From assembly GCF_012641185.1 (NCBI RefSeq), contig NZ_JAAXLK010000004.1, positions 79,655 to 143,654 of the forward strand: a stretch of DNA of 64,000 nt. The letters run 5' to 3'. Origin of the DNA: Levilactobacillus tujiorum. Lineage in GTDB: Bacteria; Bacillota; Bacilli; Lactobacillales; Lactobacillaceae. The notes beneath the pieces are model-generated. The model searched no databases, was not told where the DNA came from, and was given only the letters and a program-made list of their open reading frames with translations. A program made the translations under genes and the position numbers. Of the stretch, positions 45,273 to 53,257 are shown one piece after another. The stretch's first letter is position 1; every line of letters begins with the position of its first letter.

Positions 45273-47108
45273 ATGTGGCGTTATTTAAAGCGGGTTTTAA
45301 TTGGGAAACCCCTAAAGACCATGGATGAAGGCGGTCAGGCGTTGACCAAATTCAAGGCATTAGCCTTACTGTCATCTGACGCGTTGTCATCCGTGGCTTA
45401 TGGTACTGAGCAAATTACGACCGTTCTGATCACCTTATCTGCGGCAGCCTTGATGTATCAATTGTGGGTTGCGGCACTGGTCTTAGTTCTGTTGTTTGCG
45501 ATCACGCTTTCTTATCAACAGATTATCCATGCCTATCCAACGGGTGGTGGCGCCTACGTGGTCGCTAGCACTAATTGGGGGCAAACGACCGGGTTAGTTG
45601 CCGGGGGATCATTGTTGATTGATTATATGCTGACCGTGGCCGTTTCAACGACTTCTGGGACCGAGGCGATCACCTCGGCGATTCCGGCGTTGTCGCCTTA
45701 TTCGGTGCTGGTCTCGGTGTTGATTGTGATTGGCATCATGTTGATGAACTTACGGGGGATGCGGGAATCAGCCGCGTTCTTGACGGGGCCGGTCTATTTC
45801 TTCATTCTGATGATCGTGGTCATGATTGGAGTTGGCCTCTATAACATCGTGACGGGAAACATTACGTATCATGCTTCGGCGCAGCTAGGAGGATCGGTTT
45901 CAGGAATGACCCTGCTGCTGTTCTTCCGGGCATTCTCGTCTGGGTCTTCTTCTCTGACCGGGGTTGAAGCCATCAGTAATGCTGTACCCAACTTTAAGAA
46001 TCCTAAGAGTCATAACGCTGCGGCAACGCTGGCAATTATGGCGACCATCCTGGCGATCTTCTTTGGTGGGATCACTTTTCTCAGTTACTACATGGGCATT
46101 CGTCCTGAAGCCAGTCAAACGGTGCTTTCTCAAATTGGGATCGGCGTCTTCGGTCATGGGGTCGTCTACTACTTGTTACAACTGTCAACGGCTTTGATCT
46201 TAGCCGTTGCGGCCAATACCGGGTTCTCAGCTTTTCCCATTCTGGCTTACAATCTGGCTAAGGATAAATTCTTACCACACGCCTATTTGGACCGTGGTGA
46301 TCGGTTGGGCTATTCCAACGGGATTATTTCCTTGGCGCTGGGCGCAATCGTCCTGATCTTCATTTTCCACGGTCAGACGACGTTGCTGATTCCACTGTAT
46401 GCGATCGGGGTTTTCGTTCCCTTTACGTTATCGCAGTCGGGGATGATTATTCACTGGTTCCGGACACGAGAAGGGCACTGGCTAGGTAAGGTCTGCATCA
46501 ACTTCATTGGGGCACTGATCTCAGTGGTCCTAGTGGTGGTCTTACTGTTCATGCGCTTTGTCAATGTTTGGCCATACCTGATCATCATGCCACTGTTACT
46601 GCTGTTGTTCTACCGGATTAATCAACATTATAAGAAGGTGGCCCGGCAGTTACGGGTTGCCGCGAAGACCAAGGCGGACATGCACGAGTACGATGGCGCT
46701 ACGGTGATTGTTTTGGTAAGCAACATTACCCGGGTGACGGCGGGGGCTATCAATTACGCGCGGTCCATCGGGGATTACGTGATTGCGATGCACGTGTCCT
46801 TCGATGAGAATCCGGAGAAGGAGCACAAGACGGCGCAGGAGTTCAAAGAAGAATTTCCAGATATCCGATTCGTGGATATTCACTCTTCCTATCGGTCAAT
46901 TGCCACGCCAACGCTACGGTTCTGTGACGTGATTGCTAAACGGGCGGCTGAGCGGAACTTCACCACGACGGTCTTGGTTCCACAGTTTGTGCCCCGGCAT
47001 CCTTGGCAGAATGTCTTGCATAACCAGACAGCGCTACGTTTGCGGACAACGTTAAACTCGCGTGAAAATATTATTGTGTCGACGTACAACTACCATTTGA
47101 AAGAGTAG
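45273..47108 (+). CDS. kimA: KimA-type APC family potassium importer
   Basis: 611 aa. About twelve membrane helices (to about residue 450) and a cytosolic C-terminal domain (about residues 460-611, ending RENIIVSTYNYHLKE). LTKFKALALLSSDALSSVAYGTEQITTVL at residues 25-53 and AYPTGGGAYVVASTNWG near residue 89 closely follow B. subtilis KimA (YdaO), a high-affinity K+ transporter inhibited by c-di-AMP. Generic annotation would be 'amino acid permease'. ATG follows AAGGAGTAAGTAGTC. K+ as substrate is an inference from resemblance. Confidence 0.85.
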   Translation: MWRYLKRVLIGKPLKTMDEGGQALTKFKALALLSSDALSSVAYGTEQITTVLITLSAAALMYQLWVAALVLVLLFAITLSYQQIIHAYPTGGGAYVVASTNWGQTTGLVAGGSLLIDYMLTVAVSTTSGTEAITSAIPALSPYSVLVSVLIVIGIMLMNLRGMRESAAFLTGPVYFFILMIVVMIGVGLYNIVTGNITYHASAQLGGSVSGMTLLLFFRAFSSGSSSLTGVEAISNAVPNFKNPKSHNAAATLAIMATILAIFFGGITFLSYYMGIRPEASQTVLSQIGIGVFGHGVVYYLLQLSTALILAVAANTGFSAFPILAYNLAKDKFLPHAYLDRGDRLGYSNGIISLALGAIVLIFIFHGQTTLLIPLYAIGVFVPFTLSQSGMIIHWFRTREGHWLGKVCINFIGALISVVLVVVLLFMRFVNVWPYLIIMPLLLLLFYRINQHYKKVARQLRVAAKTKADMHEYDGATVIVLVSNITRVTAGAINYARSIGDYVIAMHVSFDENPEKEHKTAQEFKEEFPDIRFVDIHSSYRSIATPTLRFCDVIAKRAAERNFTTTVLVPQFVPRHPWQNVLHNQTALRLRTTLNSRENIIVSTYNYHLKE

Positions 47109-47137
47109 TTGTTGGCAAATTTGACGATTAATAAAAT

Positions 47138-47180
47138 AAACTGCTCCTCTAATCATTGCTGGTTGGGGGAGCAGTTTTTA
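47138..47180 (+). terminator. Intrinsic terminator of the KimA gene
   Basis: AAACTGCTCC...GGGAGCAGTTTTT. Confidence 0.9.
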
Positions 47181-47211
47181 CATATTATGGATTAAACGAA
47201 CGAGAGCCGTT

Positions 47212-47727
47212 ATCGAAGTTTGAATGGTAAAAATAGTAGTCTGAAAAGTAGTTTAAGCCAGTCACCTGTGGCTGTCAGAGATTCCGCCTGCTGTGGGGAA
47301 CACCTGCGGACTGAGAGGCGGTCCTCCGGTTCGGTTTGAAGACTAACAAAAGTCGTCAGTCTCCAAACGCGTCCCACGCTATAAGCCGAGAATCGGCTAA
47401 CACCGGCGACACAGCTGGCTCCATCTCTGCCCTCCTCCGGTTGAGGTAGTCTTTGATGGGAAGATGGTTTTAAATAACTGATGTGTCAATGTATAGCCGA
47501 TAATGATTGATGGTGCCCTTTGTAGCCGGGAGTGAGTCAGATTTGGACTCAGCCGTGGGATTTTCAAGAGGGTTACTTGAAAATGGCGACTTGAAGACGT
47601 GTTCTTCGGCTTCAAGCGAGGGGCAAGACCGCTCTTTGGCTTGCCCCGTCCTTCCCACAGCGTCCCAGTCCAAATCTGGCGAACGGTAAGGCGGCGGAGT
47701 TCATCCGTGTTGCCCATTTTTAGTATT
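47212..47727 (-). repeat. Structured intergenic element, copy E (type I, reverse)
   Basis: It lies between the convergent KimA and lrgB genes. Domain 1 (47538-47678) is closed by CAGATTTGGACT/AGTCCAAATCTG and holds GGGGCAAG/CTTGCCCC, CTTGAAG/CTTCAAG and TTTTCAAG/CTTGAAAA, all different in sequence from copies A-C but still paired. Domain 2 (about 47262-47425) keeps GGCAGAGAT and GTTAGCCGA hairpins. The ends (ACTAAAAATGGG on the element strand) are worn. Confidence 0.83.
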
Positions 47728-47742
47728 ACTAGGCCTTTGAGA

Positions 47743-48549
47743 CTAGCGTAAGCCGACGAGTGAGGCGAACGGTGGCACGAGGAGGTCGACCACGATGGAG
47801 ATGATGACGACGGCAATCGACGCCATCGACCCCTGAATTGAGCCTAGTTGAACGGCTTTGGCTGACCCAACCGTGTGACCAGCAGTTCCTAACCCCAGCC
47901 CGGCGCCAATCGGATCCTTGTCAATCCGGAAGAACTTGACGAGCCAATCGCCGAGGGCGTAGATGATCACAGAGTTTAGAATACAAGCGGTGGCAGTGAC
48001 CGCACCAATTCCGCCGATGGCATTGGCGATAGGCATGGCGATCGCCGTTGTTGCCGCCTGGGGCAGCATTGAGGCGATTCCGACCGTATCAAGACCAATG
48101 AGCTTGGCCGCTTCGTAGATAACTAGCAGCGAGAGACTGAGGCCAATGATGAGTGCCAAAATGATTTCGAGCCAAAACTTTTTGACGATGTCGTTGCGAC
48201 GGTACAGGGGAACCGCAAAGGCGATGGTTGCCGGGTTCAAGAACCAAAAGATGATATCGCCCCCGGGTTTGTAGGCCGAGCGGTAAAAGGTTTCTACGGA
48301 AGTGCCGAAGGTTTTGGCTAGAATGACCAAAACGATAATACCTAATACCATACCGACGAAGAGGGGCTGGAAGAGGAAGAACCCCTTACTAATTTTGAAG
48401 AGCCATTGGCCAATTAAATACACGACCAGTGACAAGAAGATACCAAAAATGGCGTTCCCAGCGGTGGAGCCGTCGGCGTTAGTGCCTAGACCGTCGCCTA
48501 GCCATTTGCCCCACATTGCTAACTCGGGGTTTTCCGCTAAAATTATCAT
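47743..48549 (-). CDS. lrgB: LrgB/CidB family membrane protein, pair 1
   Basis: 268 aa, about seven hydrophobic helices. NPATIAFAVPLYRRND (about residue 105), ASMLPQAATTAIAMPIA and GLGLGTAGHTVGSAKA (about residue 217) are the LrgB signature. LrgAB/CidAB were linked to murein hydrolase control and, more recently, to pyruvate or other organic acid transport. It lies 12 bp after its lrgA partner. Nearly the same protein is encoded at 49357-50163. Confidence 0.92.
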   Translation of the reverse strand: MIILAENPELAMWGKWLGDGLGTNADGSTAGNAIFGIFLSLVVYLIGQWLFKISKGFFLFQPLFVGMVLGIIVLVILAKTFGTSVETFYRSAYKPGGDIIFWFLNPATIAFAVPLYRRNDIVKKFWLEIILALIIGLSLSLLVIYEAAKLIGLDTVGIASMLPQAATTAIAMPIANAIGGIGAVTATACILNSVIIYALGDWLVKFFRIDKDPIGAGLGLGTAGHTVGSAKAVQLGSIQGSMASIAVVIISIVVDLLVPPFASLVGLR

Positions 48550-48561
48550 GTTATAACCTTC

Positions 48562-49020
48562 TTAATTTGTGGACTGAGTCGATTCTTGTTCGACCGTATG
48601 TTGACGGTGAAAGAGGTGTTGGCGCAACCAAATTAAGCCGACCGCCGTGTAACTGACCAAGACGAGCATGACAATGGTGGCAATCAGAACAACGATCGTA
48701 ATTTGGATGCCTTGCGTCTTTAAAATGTCCAAGTTGGCGGCAAGTTGGACGCCAGCGGGGACGAAGAGAAAGGCAATCAGGCTGATCATAAAATCAGCAA
48801 ATTTTTCCACGTGATGTAATTTTAAGATATGGGTAGCCAGTAGGGTGTAGAGAATCACAATCCCAATGACTGGCGTTGGAACAGGTAAGGAGGCCGGAAA
48901 TAGCGGTGAGATGAGGCTGGATACGAATAAAATGACCGCGAAGATACTCATCTGAACGAGAATTGGTGCAGGCTTTTCCGTAGGGGTTTCCGATTTAGGT
49001 GAAGTCGGTTGTTGAGCCAA
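48562..49020 (-). CDS. lrgA: LrgA/CidA family holin-like protein, pair 1
   Basis: 152 aa. A Pro/Thr/Lys-rich cytosolic N terminus of about 20 residues precedes four helices; SLISPLFPASLPVPTPVIGIVILY (about residue 37) is the LrgA motif. TTG start with GAAAGGAGAG upstream. It is the first gene of lrgAB pair 1. No LytSR regulator genes adjoin either pair. Confidence 0.9.
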   Translation of the reverse strand: MAQQPTSPKSETPTEKPAPILVQMSIFAVILFVSSLISPLFPASLPVPTPVIGIVILYTLLATHILKLHHVEKFADFMISLIAFLFVPAGVQLAANLDILKTQGIQITIVVLIATIVMLVLVSYTAVGLIWLRQHLFHRQHTVEQESTQSTN

Positions 49021-49137
49021 GATAAACTCTCCTTTCGAACACAGAGTTTAGAACTGCAATGTGGGCGAATTCACAAGAAAACCTTGGCAGAGGCAGAATG
49101 AAACAAGTTGTGAAACCGCTATCAATTGCTCACCATT

Positions 49138-49166
49138 ATTATATGGGATTTTGGGGTAATGCACAA
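49138..49166 (-). promoter_or_regulatory. Promoter of lrgAB pair 1
   Basis: On the minus strand TTGTGC, 17 bases, TATAAT. The leader includes CTTGTGAATT, also found in the leader of pair 2. Confidence 0.7.
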
Positions 49167-49356
49167 GGGTAATCTTTGATATGACGCGGTTTGTACGCTG
49201 ACTTGTGCAGTTGACCAATGGTGTAAGCAGTGACGCTAGGTTTCCAAAAGAGTTTCAATAAAACTAATTTTTCACAAGCGTTGAGTGCCTCGGACGATAA
49301 TCAAATTTATACGAAAAAAAGAGTGAGAGATTGGTCTACACTCTTCTTAAATCAGA

Positions 49357-50163
49357 TTATTTAAGGCCCATTATCGCCGCGAACGGCGGTACGACGATAT
49401 CAACGACGATTGACACGATGACGACGGCAATGGACGCCATGGAACCCTGAATGGAGCCTAGCTGCAGTGCTTTAGCAGAACCGACAGTGTGGCCGGCGGT
49501 ACCTAGCCCTAACCCGGCGCCGATTGGATCGTGGTTAATCCGAAAGGCTTTCACGAGCCAATCACCGAGGGCATAGATAATGACAGCATTCAGGATACAA
49601 GCCATGGCCGTCACGGCAGCGTCGCCACCAATTGCTGTGGCAATCGGCATCGCAATGGCTGTAGTGGCAGCTTGCGGGAGCATTGATGCGATTCCGGTGT
49701 GATCCAATCCTAGGAATTTGGCGGCGCCGTAGATGAAGAAGAGAGACGCTACCAATCCGATAATCAAGGACAGGATAATTTCTAACCAGAACCGTTTGAC
49801 AATATCGTTTCGTCGATAAAGCGGGATTGCAAACGCGATGGTGGCGGGGTTAAGGAACCAAAAGATAATGTCACCCCCGGGTTTGTAAGCTGATTTATAG
49901 AAGTTAGCCGTGGTTGTGCCGAATACTTTAGCTAATAAGAATAGGATAAAGATTCCTAGAACCATCCCGACAAAAAGTGGTTGGAAGAGGAAGAACCCTT
50001 TACCAATCTTAAACAACCATTGGCCGATGAGGTAGACTAATAATGATAAAAAAATACCAAAAATTGCATTGCCTGCGGAGGCGCCGGCGGCATTGGTACC
50101 GAGTGCATCGCCAAGCCATTTTCCCCAGGCAGCCATGTGTGGTGTGGCGGACAAAATTACCAT
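49357..50163 (-). CDS. lrgB: LrgB/CidB family membrane protein, pair 2
   Basis: 268 aa, same length as the first copy and very similar throughout (for example AGNAIFGIFLSL, FFLFQPLFVGMVLGI, AYKPGGDIIFWFLNPATIAFA and GLGLGTAGHTVGSAKA in both). Differences cluster in helix interiors. It follows its lrgA by 30 bp. The two pairs are a tandem duplication in the same orientation. Confidence 0.92.
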   Translation of the reverse strand: MVILSATPHMAAWGKWLGDALGTNAAGASAGNAIFGIFLSLLVYLIGQWLFKIGKGFFLFQPLFVGMVLGIFILFLLAKVFGTTTANFYKSAYKPGGDIIFWFLNPATIAFAIPLYRRNDIVKRFWLEIILSLIIGLVASLFFIYGAAKFLGLDHTGIASMLPQAATTAIAMPIATAIGGDAAVTAMACILNAVIIYALGDWLVKAFRINHDPIGAGLGLGTAGHTVGSAKALQLGSIQGSMASIAVVIVSIVVDIVVPPFAAIMGLK

Positions 50164-50193
50164 AAATACTCATCTCTCTTATGCGTTAAATTT

Positions 50194-50643
50194 TTAATGT
50201 GATTGGGAGTCGATGTCTACGCTACGGTGGAAGACGTGCTTGCGAATCCAGATTAGCCCCGCGGTGGTATACGCCACGACTACCAGCATGACGATGGTAG
50301 CGATGAGGACCACGGCGACGATTTGAAGTCCCTGCGTTCTGAGGATGTCGAGGCTAGCAGCCAGCTGGATACCGGAGGGAACGAAGAGAAACGCGATGAG
50401 ACTAATCATGAAGTCGCCGAATTTTTCGACATTGCGAAGCTTAATAATGTGCGTTGCCAGTAAAACGTACAGGATAATCAGACCAATGACTGGTGTCGGC
50501 ACGGGAAACGATGGTGGGAACAGCGGTGAAATAAGGCTCGCGACGAACAGAATCGCCGCAAAAATGGCCATTTGGACAATAATCGGTGACGGTTGTTCGG
50601 TCGCTGGCTGATCAGTTTGGGGAGCAGAATGTGATTGTGCCAT
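50194..50643 (-). CDS. lrgA: LrgA/CidA family holin-like protein, pair 2
   Basis: 149 aa, paralogue of the 48562 gene: the same N-terminal charged tail, VQMAIFAAILFVASLISPLFPPSFPVPTPVIGLIILY and a C-terminal IWIRKHVFHR. ATG follows CGAAAGGAGATTTTTCT. It shares the promoter layout of pair 1, so both may respond to the same regulator. Confidence 0.9.
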   Translation of the reverse strand: MAQSHSAPQTDQPATEQPSPIIVQMAIFAAILFVASLISPLFPPSFPVPTPVIGLIILYVLLATHIIKLRNVEKFGDFMISLIAFLFVPSGIQLAASLDILRTQGLQIVAVVLIATIVMLVVVAYTTAGLIWIRKHVFHRSVDIDSQSH

Positions 50644-50763
50644 AGAAAAATCTCCTTTCGATATGACCTAAAGGATAGCTAAAAGCCTGTGATAATTCAC
50701 AAGCAAATCAGCTCCTAAATATAAGAAAATAAATAAACACAAAGCGGTTCCTGAACTAACCTC

Positions 50764-50792
50764 ATTATATGAACACTCATCGTATTACACAA
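50764..50792 (-). promoter_or_regulatory. Promoter of lrgAB pair 2
   Basis: On the minus strand TTGTGT, 17 bases, TATAAT, the same layout as pair 1. CTTGTGAATT lies in the leader (near 50693-50702). Confidence 0.7.
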
Positions 50793-50875
50793 GCAAAGTC
50801 TCCGCCATTTCTACGATTACACCGTCTCTAACAACTACAATTGAGTCACAACTTGTTTTCACTAGTTTTCCGTTA

Positions 50876-50904
50876 AACTAACTAAACAATAAAGTTAGTT
50901 AGAT
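50876..50904. promoter_or_regulatory. Palindrome upstream of tagO
   Basis: AACTAACTAA...TTAGTTAG, flanked by TTTTCAC and GTGAAAA. Likely an operator or small hairpin in the lrgA-tagO divergent gap; regulator unknown. Confidence 0.4.
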
Positions 50905-51034
50905 AACTTGTGAAAAGTAAGGGGCTTGGCTGAAAACCTTAATTTTTACGAACATTCCTAAAATGGCGGTTGTGTTTAATTTGGGAGATTTGTATAATTA
51001 GCAAAAGATATGTAGGAAAGAAAGAGGACACTTT

Positions 51035-52129
51035 ATGAGATTTGAGATTATTGTTAGCTTATTTGCTACCATGATTATCTCCGCAGTCCTAACACCGTTT
51101 GTGCGCCGCTTTGCGTTTCAAATCGGTGCGGTGGATAAACCAAATCAACGACGGGTCAATAAAATTCCCATGCCGACTTTGGGTGGCCTGGCGATCTTTA
51201 TTGCGTTTACCTTTTCAACGATGTTTCTGTTGCGTGATCAAATGCCAACGCAGCAGCTGTGGGGACTATTCGGCGGTGAGTGTATTATCATCGCAGGAGG
51301 CATGATCGATGATGTCTTCGAACTCCGACCACGCCAGAAGGTCATGTTTCAGCTGGCGGCGGCTTTGGAGGTTTACTTCGTAGCAGGTGTCCGGATGCGC
51401 TATCTTACCTTACCGTTTGTTGGCGTGTGGCATTTCGGCTGGTTGGCTTTGCCAATTACGCTCTTGTGGATTGTAGCGATCATTAACGCCATCAACCTGA
51501 TCGATGGCCTGGACGGCTTAGCCACCGGGGTCTCAATCATCGCGTTAACGACGACCGGGATTACGGGGTTATTTTTCCTAAACGTCGCCAACACGTGGGT
51601 CGCCATCATGATCTTCGCGTTAGTCGCAGCAATGGTGGGATTTCTGCCGTACAATTTCTTCCCAGCACGGATTTACTTGGGGGACACCGGGGCCCAGTTT
51701 ATTGGGTTTATGATTGCGTGTTTCTCCTTGTACGGGTTGAAAAATGTGACGTTTATTTCTGTGATCATCCCAGTTATCATCTTAGGGGTGCCGATCACGG
51801 ACACGGTTTACGCGATGATTCGGCGGATTTTAAACAAACAGCCCATCTCGCATGCAGATAAGCACCATCTCCATCACCGCTTGATGCAGTTAGGATTAAC
51901 GCATCGGCAAACCGTCCTGGTCATTTACGGGATTGCGTTGATCTTCTCGTTTATTTCGCTCCTGTACCCGCTATCCACGATCTGGGGGTCCGTCTTGCTG
52001 ACGATTGCCATATTGATTGGGTTGGAGCTCTTCGTTGAAGCGATCGGCTTGGTTGGTTCCGACCGGCAGCCGCTGCTCCATTGGATCAAGCGAATAGTGA
52101 AACAATTGACTTCTAAAAATTCAGATTAA
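51035..52129 (+). CDS. tagO: Undecaprenyl-phosphate N-acetylglucosaminyl 1-phosphate transferase
   Basis: 364 aa, about eleven membrane helices. PTLGGLAIFIAF (about residue 48), the Asp-rich GGMIDDVFELRPRQK (about residue 88), NAINLIDGLDGLATG (about residue 153), IYLGDTGAQFIGF and the cytosolic HADKHHLHHRLMQLGL identify the MraY/WecA family, WecA/TagO branch. It starts wall teichoic acid (or polysaccharide) on the lipid carrier. ATG follows GGAAAGAAAGAGGACACTTT. It is monocistronic, with a terminator after it. Confidence 0.93.
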   Translation: MRFEIIVSLFATMIISAVLTPFVRRFAFQIGAVDKPNQRRVNKIPMPTLGGLAIFIAFTFSTMFLLRDQMPTQQLWGLFGGECIIIAGGMIDDVFELRPRQKVMFQLAAALEVYFVAGVRMRYLTLPFVGVWHFGWLALPITLLWIVAIINAINLIDGLDGLATGVSIIALTTTGITGLFFLNVANTWVAIMIFALVAAMVGFLPYNFFPARIYLGDTGAQFIGFMIACFSLYGLKNVTFISVIIPVIILGVPITDTVYAMIRRILNKQPISHADKHHLHHRLMQLGLTHRQTVLVIYGIALIFSFISLLYPLSTIWGSVLLTIAILIGLELFVEAIGLVGSDRQPLLHWIKRIVKQLTSKNSD

Positions 52130-52130
52130 C

Positions 52131-52175
52131 TAAAAAAGTAGCCGCCCATTAAGTTGAGCGGCTACTTTTTAGTTG
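52131..52175. terminator. Bidirectional terminator between tagO and the YigZ gene
   Basis: AAAAAGTAGCCGC...GCGGCTACTTTTT. Confidence 0.93.
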
Positions 52176-52184
52176 GTGGAAGGA

Positions 52185-52847
52185 TCAGTCCGTGGAACGA
52201 CTGCTAGCGTGCACGTCAACGGGGACTTCGTGATAGTCGATATCGCCGGTGGTGATGGTGAGGCGGTCGCTTAACAGGTCGGTGATGGCTTGTTGAGTAG
52301 CGACCACAGCATCCAAATCGACAGCAATCGTCACGGCTACTTTGTCCGTGTAAGCCGTGTCTAACGTTGTGATTTGTTTTTCGGCTAGGTAATGGTTGAG
52401 CCGATCGTAGTTGGCGTAGTCGACGGCTAACGTCAGCGCTTGTTGGCGGACCCGTTTGACCACTCCAACCGCTTCAATGGCAGTTGACGTAGCATTACTG
52501 TAAGCCCGAATGAGCCCACCAGCGCCCAGCTTAATGCCACCAAAGTAACGGGTGACCACGACGATGACGTTGTGCAGCTGGTTGCGTTGAAGGACGGTTA
52601 GAATGGGAACGCCAGCGGTGCCAGAAGGCTCGCCGTTGTCGCTTTCACGCTGAATATCATCGTGATCGCCTAAGACGTAGGCCCAACAGTGATGGTTGGC
52701 TTTGGGTTCGCGGGCACTCACGTCAGCTAAGAATGCTTTAGCCGCAGCCTCATCGGTGATCCGTGCAATATCAGTAATGAAACGGGATTTCTTAATTTCT
52801 AGCTCGTGTTGGCCGGTGGCCTGAATGGTTAAGTAGTCTGTTTCCAT
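52185..52847 (-). CDS. YigZ/IMPACT family protein
   Basis: 220 aa. The UPF0029 (IMPACT) domain shows KKSRFITDIARITDEAAAKAFL, NHHCWAYVLG and DNGEPSGTAGVPIL (about residue 70), then VVTRYFGGIKLGAGGLIRAYS (about residue 97), and a C-terminal DUF1949-like domain. Its role is unclear; the IMPACT homologue in eukaryotes inhibits GCN2. ATG 52847 follows AAGAAAGGTGC. Divergent from comFA with repeat copy F between. Confidence 0.9.
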   Translation of the reverse strand: METDYLTIQATGQHELEIKKSRFITDIARITDEAAAKAFLADVSAREPKANHHCWAYVLGDHDDIQRESDNGEPSGTAGVPILTVLQRNQLHNVIVVVTRYFGGIKLGAGGLIRAYSNATSTAIEAVGVVKRVRQQALTLAVDYANYDRLNHYLAEKQITTLDTAYTDKVAVTIAVDLDAVVATQQAITDLLSDRLTITTGDIDYHEVPVDVHASSRSTD

Positions 52848-52902
52848 AAAAAAGCACCTTTCTTAAAAATATTTAGCCGTTTTTTACGGAGTTAAGTCCT
52901 GT

Positions 52903-53239
52903 ACTGAAGGTTGAAAATTAGAATATCTACCCTAGTGTTGCTAAGGATTTGTGCTGTTAAATGAGATGAGGCTGGCCGCACTCCGGCTTTGATTGCGGTC
53001 ACAATAATAGTTTGGAAGGCTGGCTGTTTAGCGCTTTCGGTCCGATTCATAACGACCGTGTCAAGCATCACCATAGTCGTTTCAAAAATACTACGTCAGC
53101 CGTGAGGTCGGCAGCTATGGGCTCAGGCGCGTTCGCACCGTTCCAGCCCATAGCTACTGACCGGTAAGGCGAAAGGGACCACTAGGTTGCCTAGTTTTAA
53201 CGTCATTGTTGTTAGGGTAGGCATGTTTCAATCTTTAGT
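52903..53239 (-). repeat. Structured intergenic element, copy F (type II, hairpin lobes deleted)
   Basis: About 337 bp. The ends ACTGAAGGTTGAAA and TTTCAATCTTTAGT form a 14-bp near-perfect inverted repeat. The domain 1 closing stem is kept (53106-53123 with 53145-53162), with paired changes relative to copy D, but the lobe inside is lost at a repeated ACGC. Domain 2 is lost precisely between the AGCCGGAG direct repeats seen in copy D. It lies in the divergent YigZ-comFA gap. Confidence 0.85.
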
Positions 53240-53257
53240 CCTTATAGGAGGAGTGCC

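Noticed and set aside
47397..47816. 139-codon minus-strand frame across copy E and the lrgB 3' end
   Set aside because: Overlaps lrgB in another frame and is made of element sequence.
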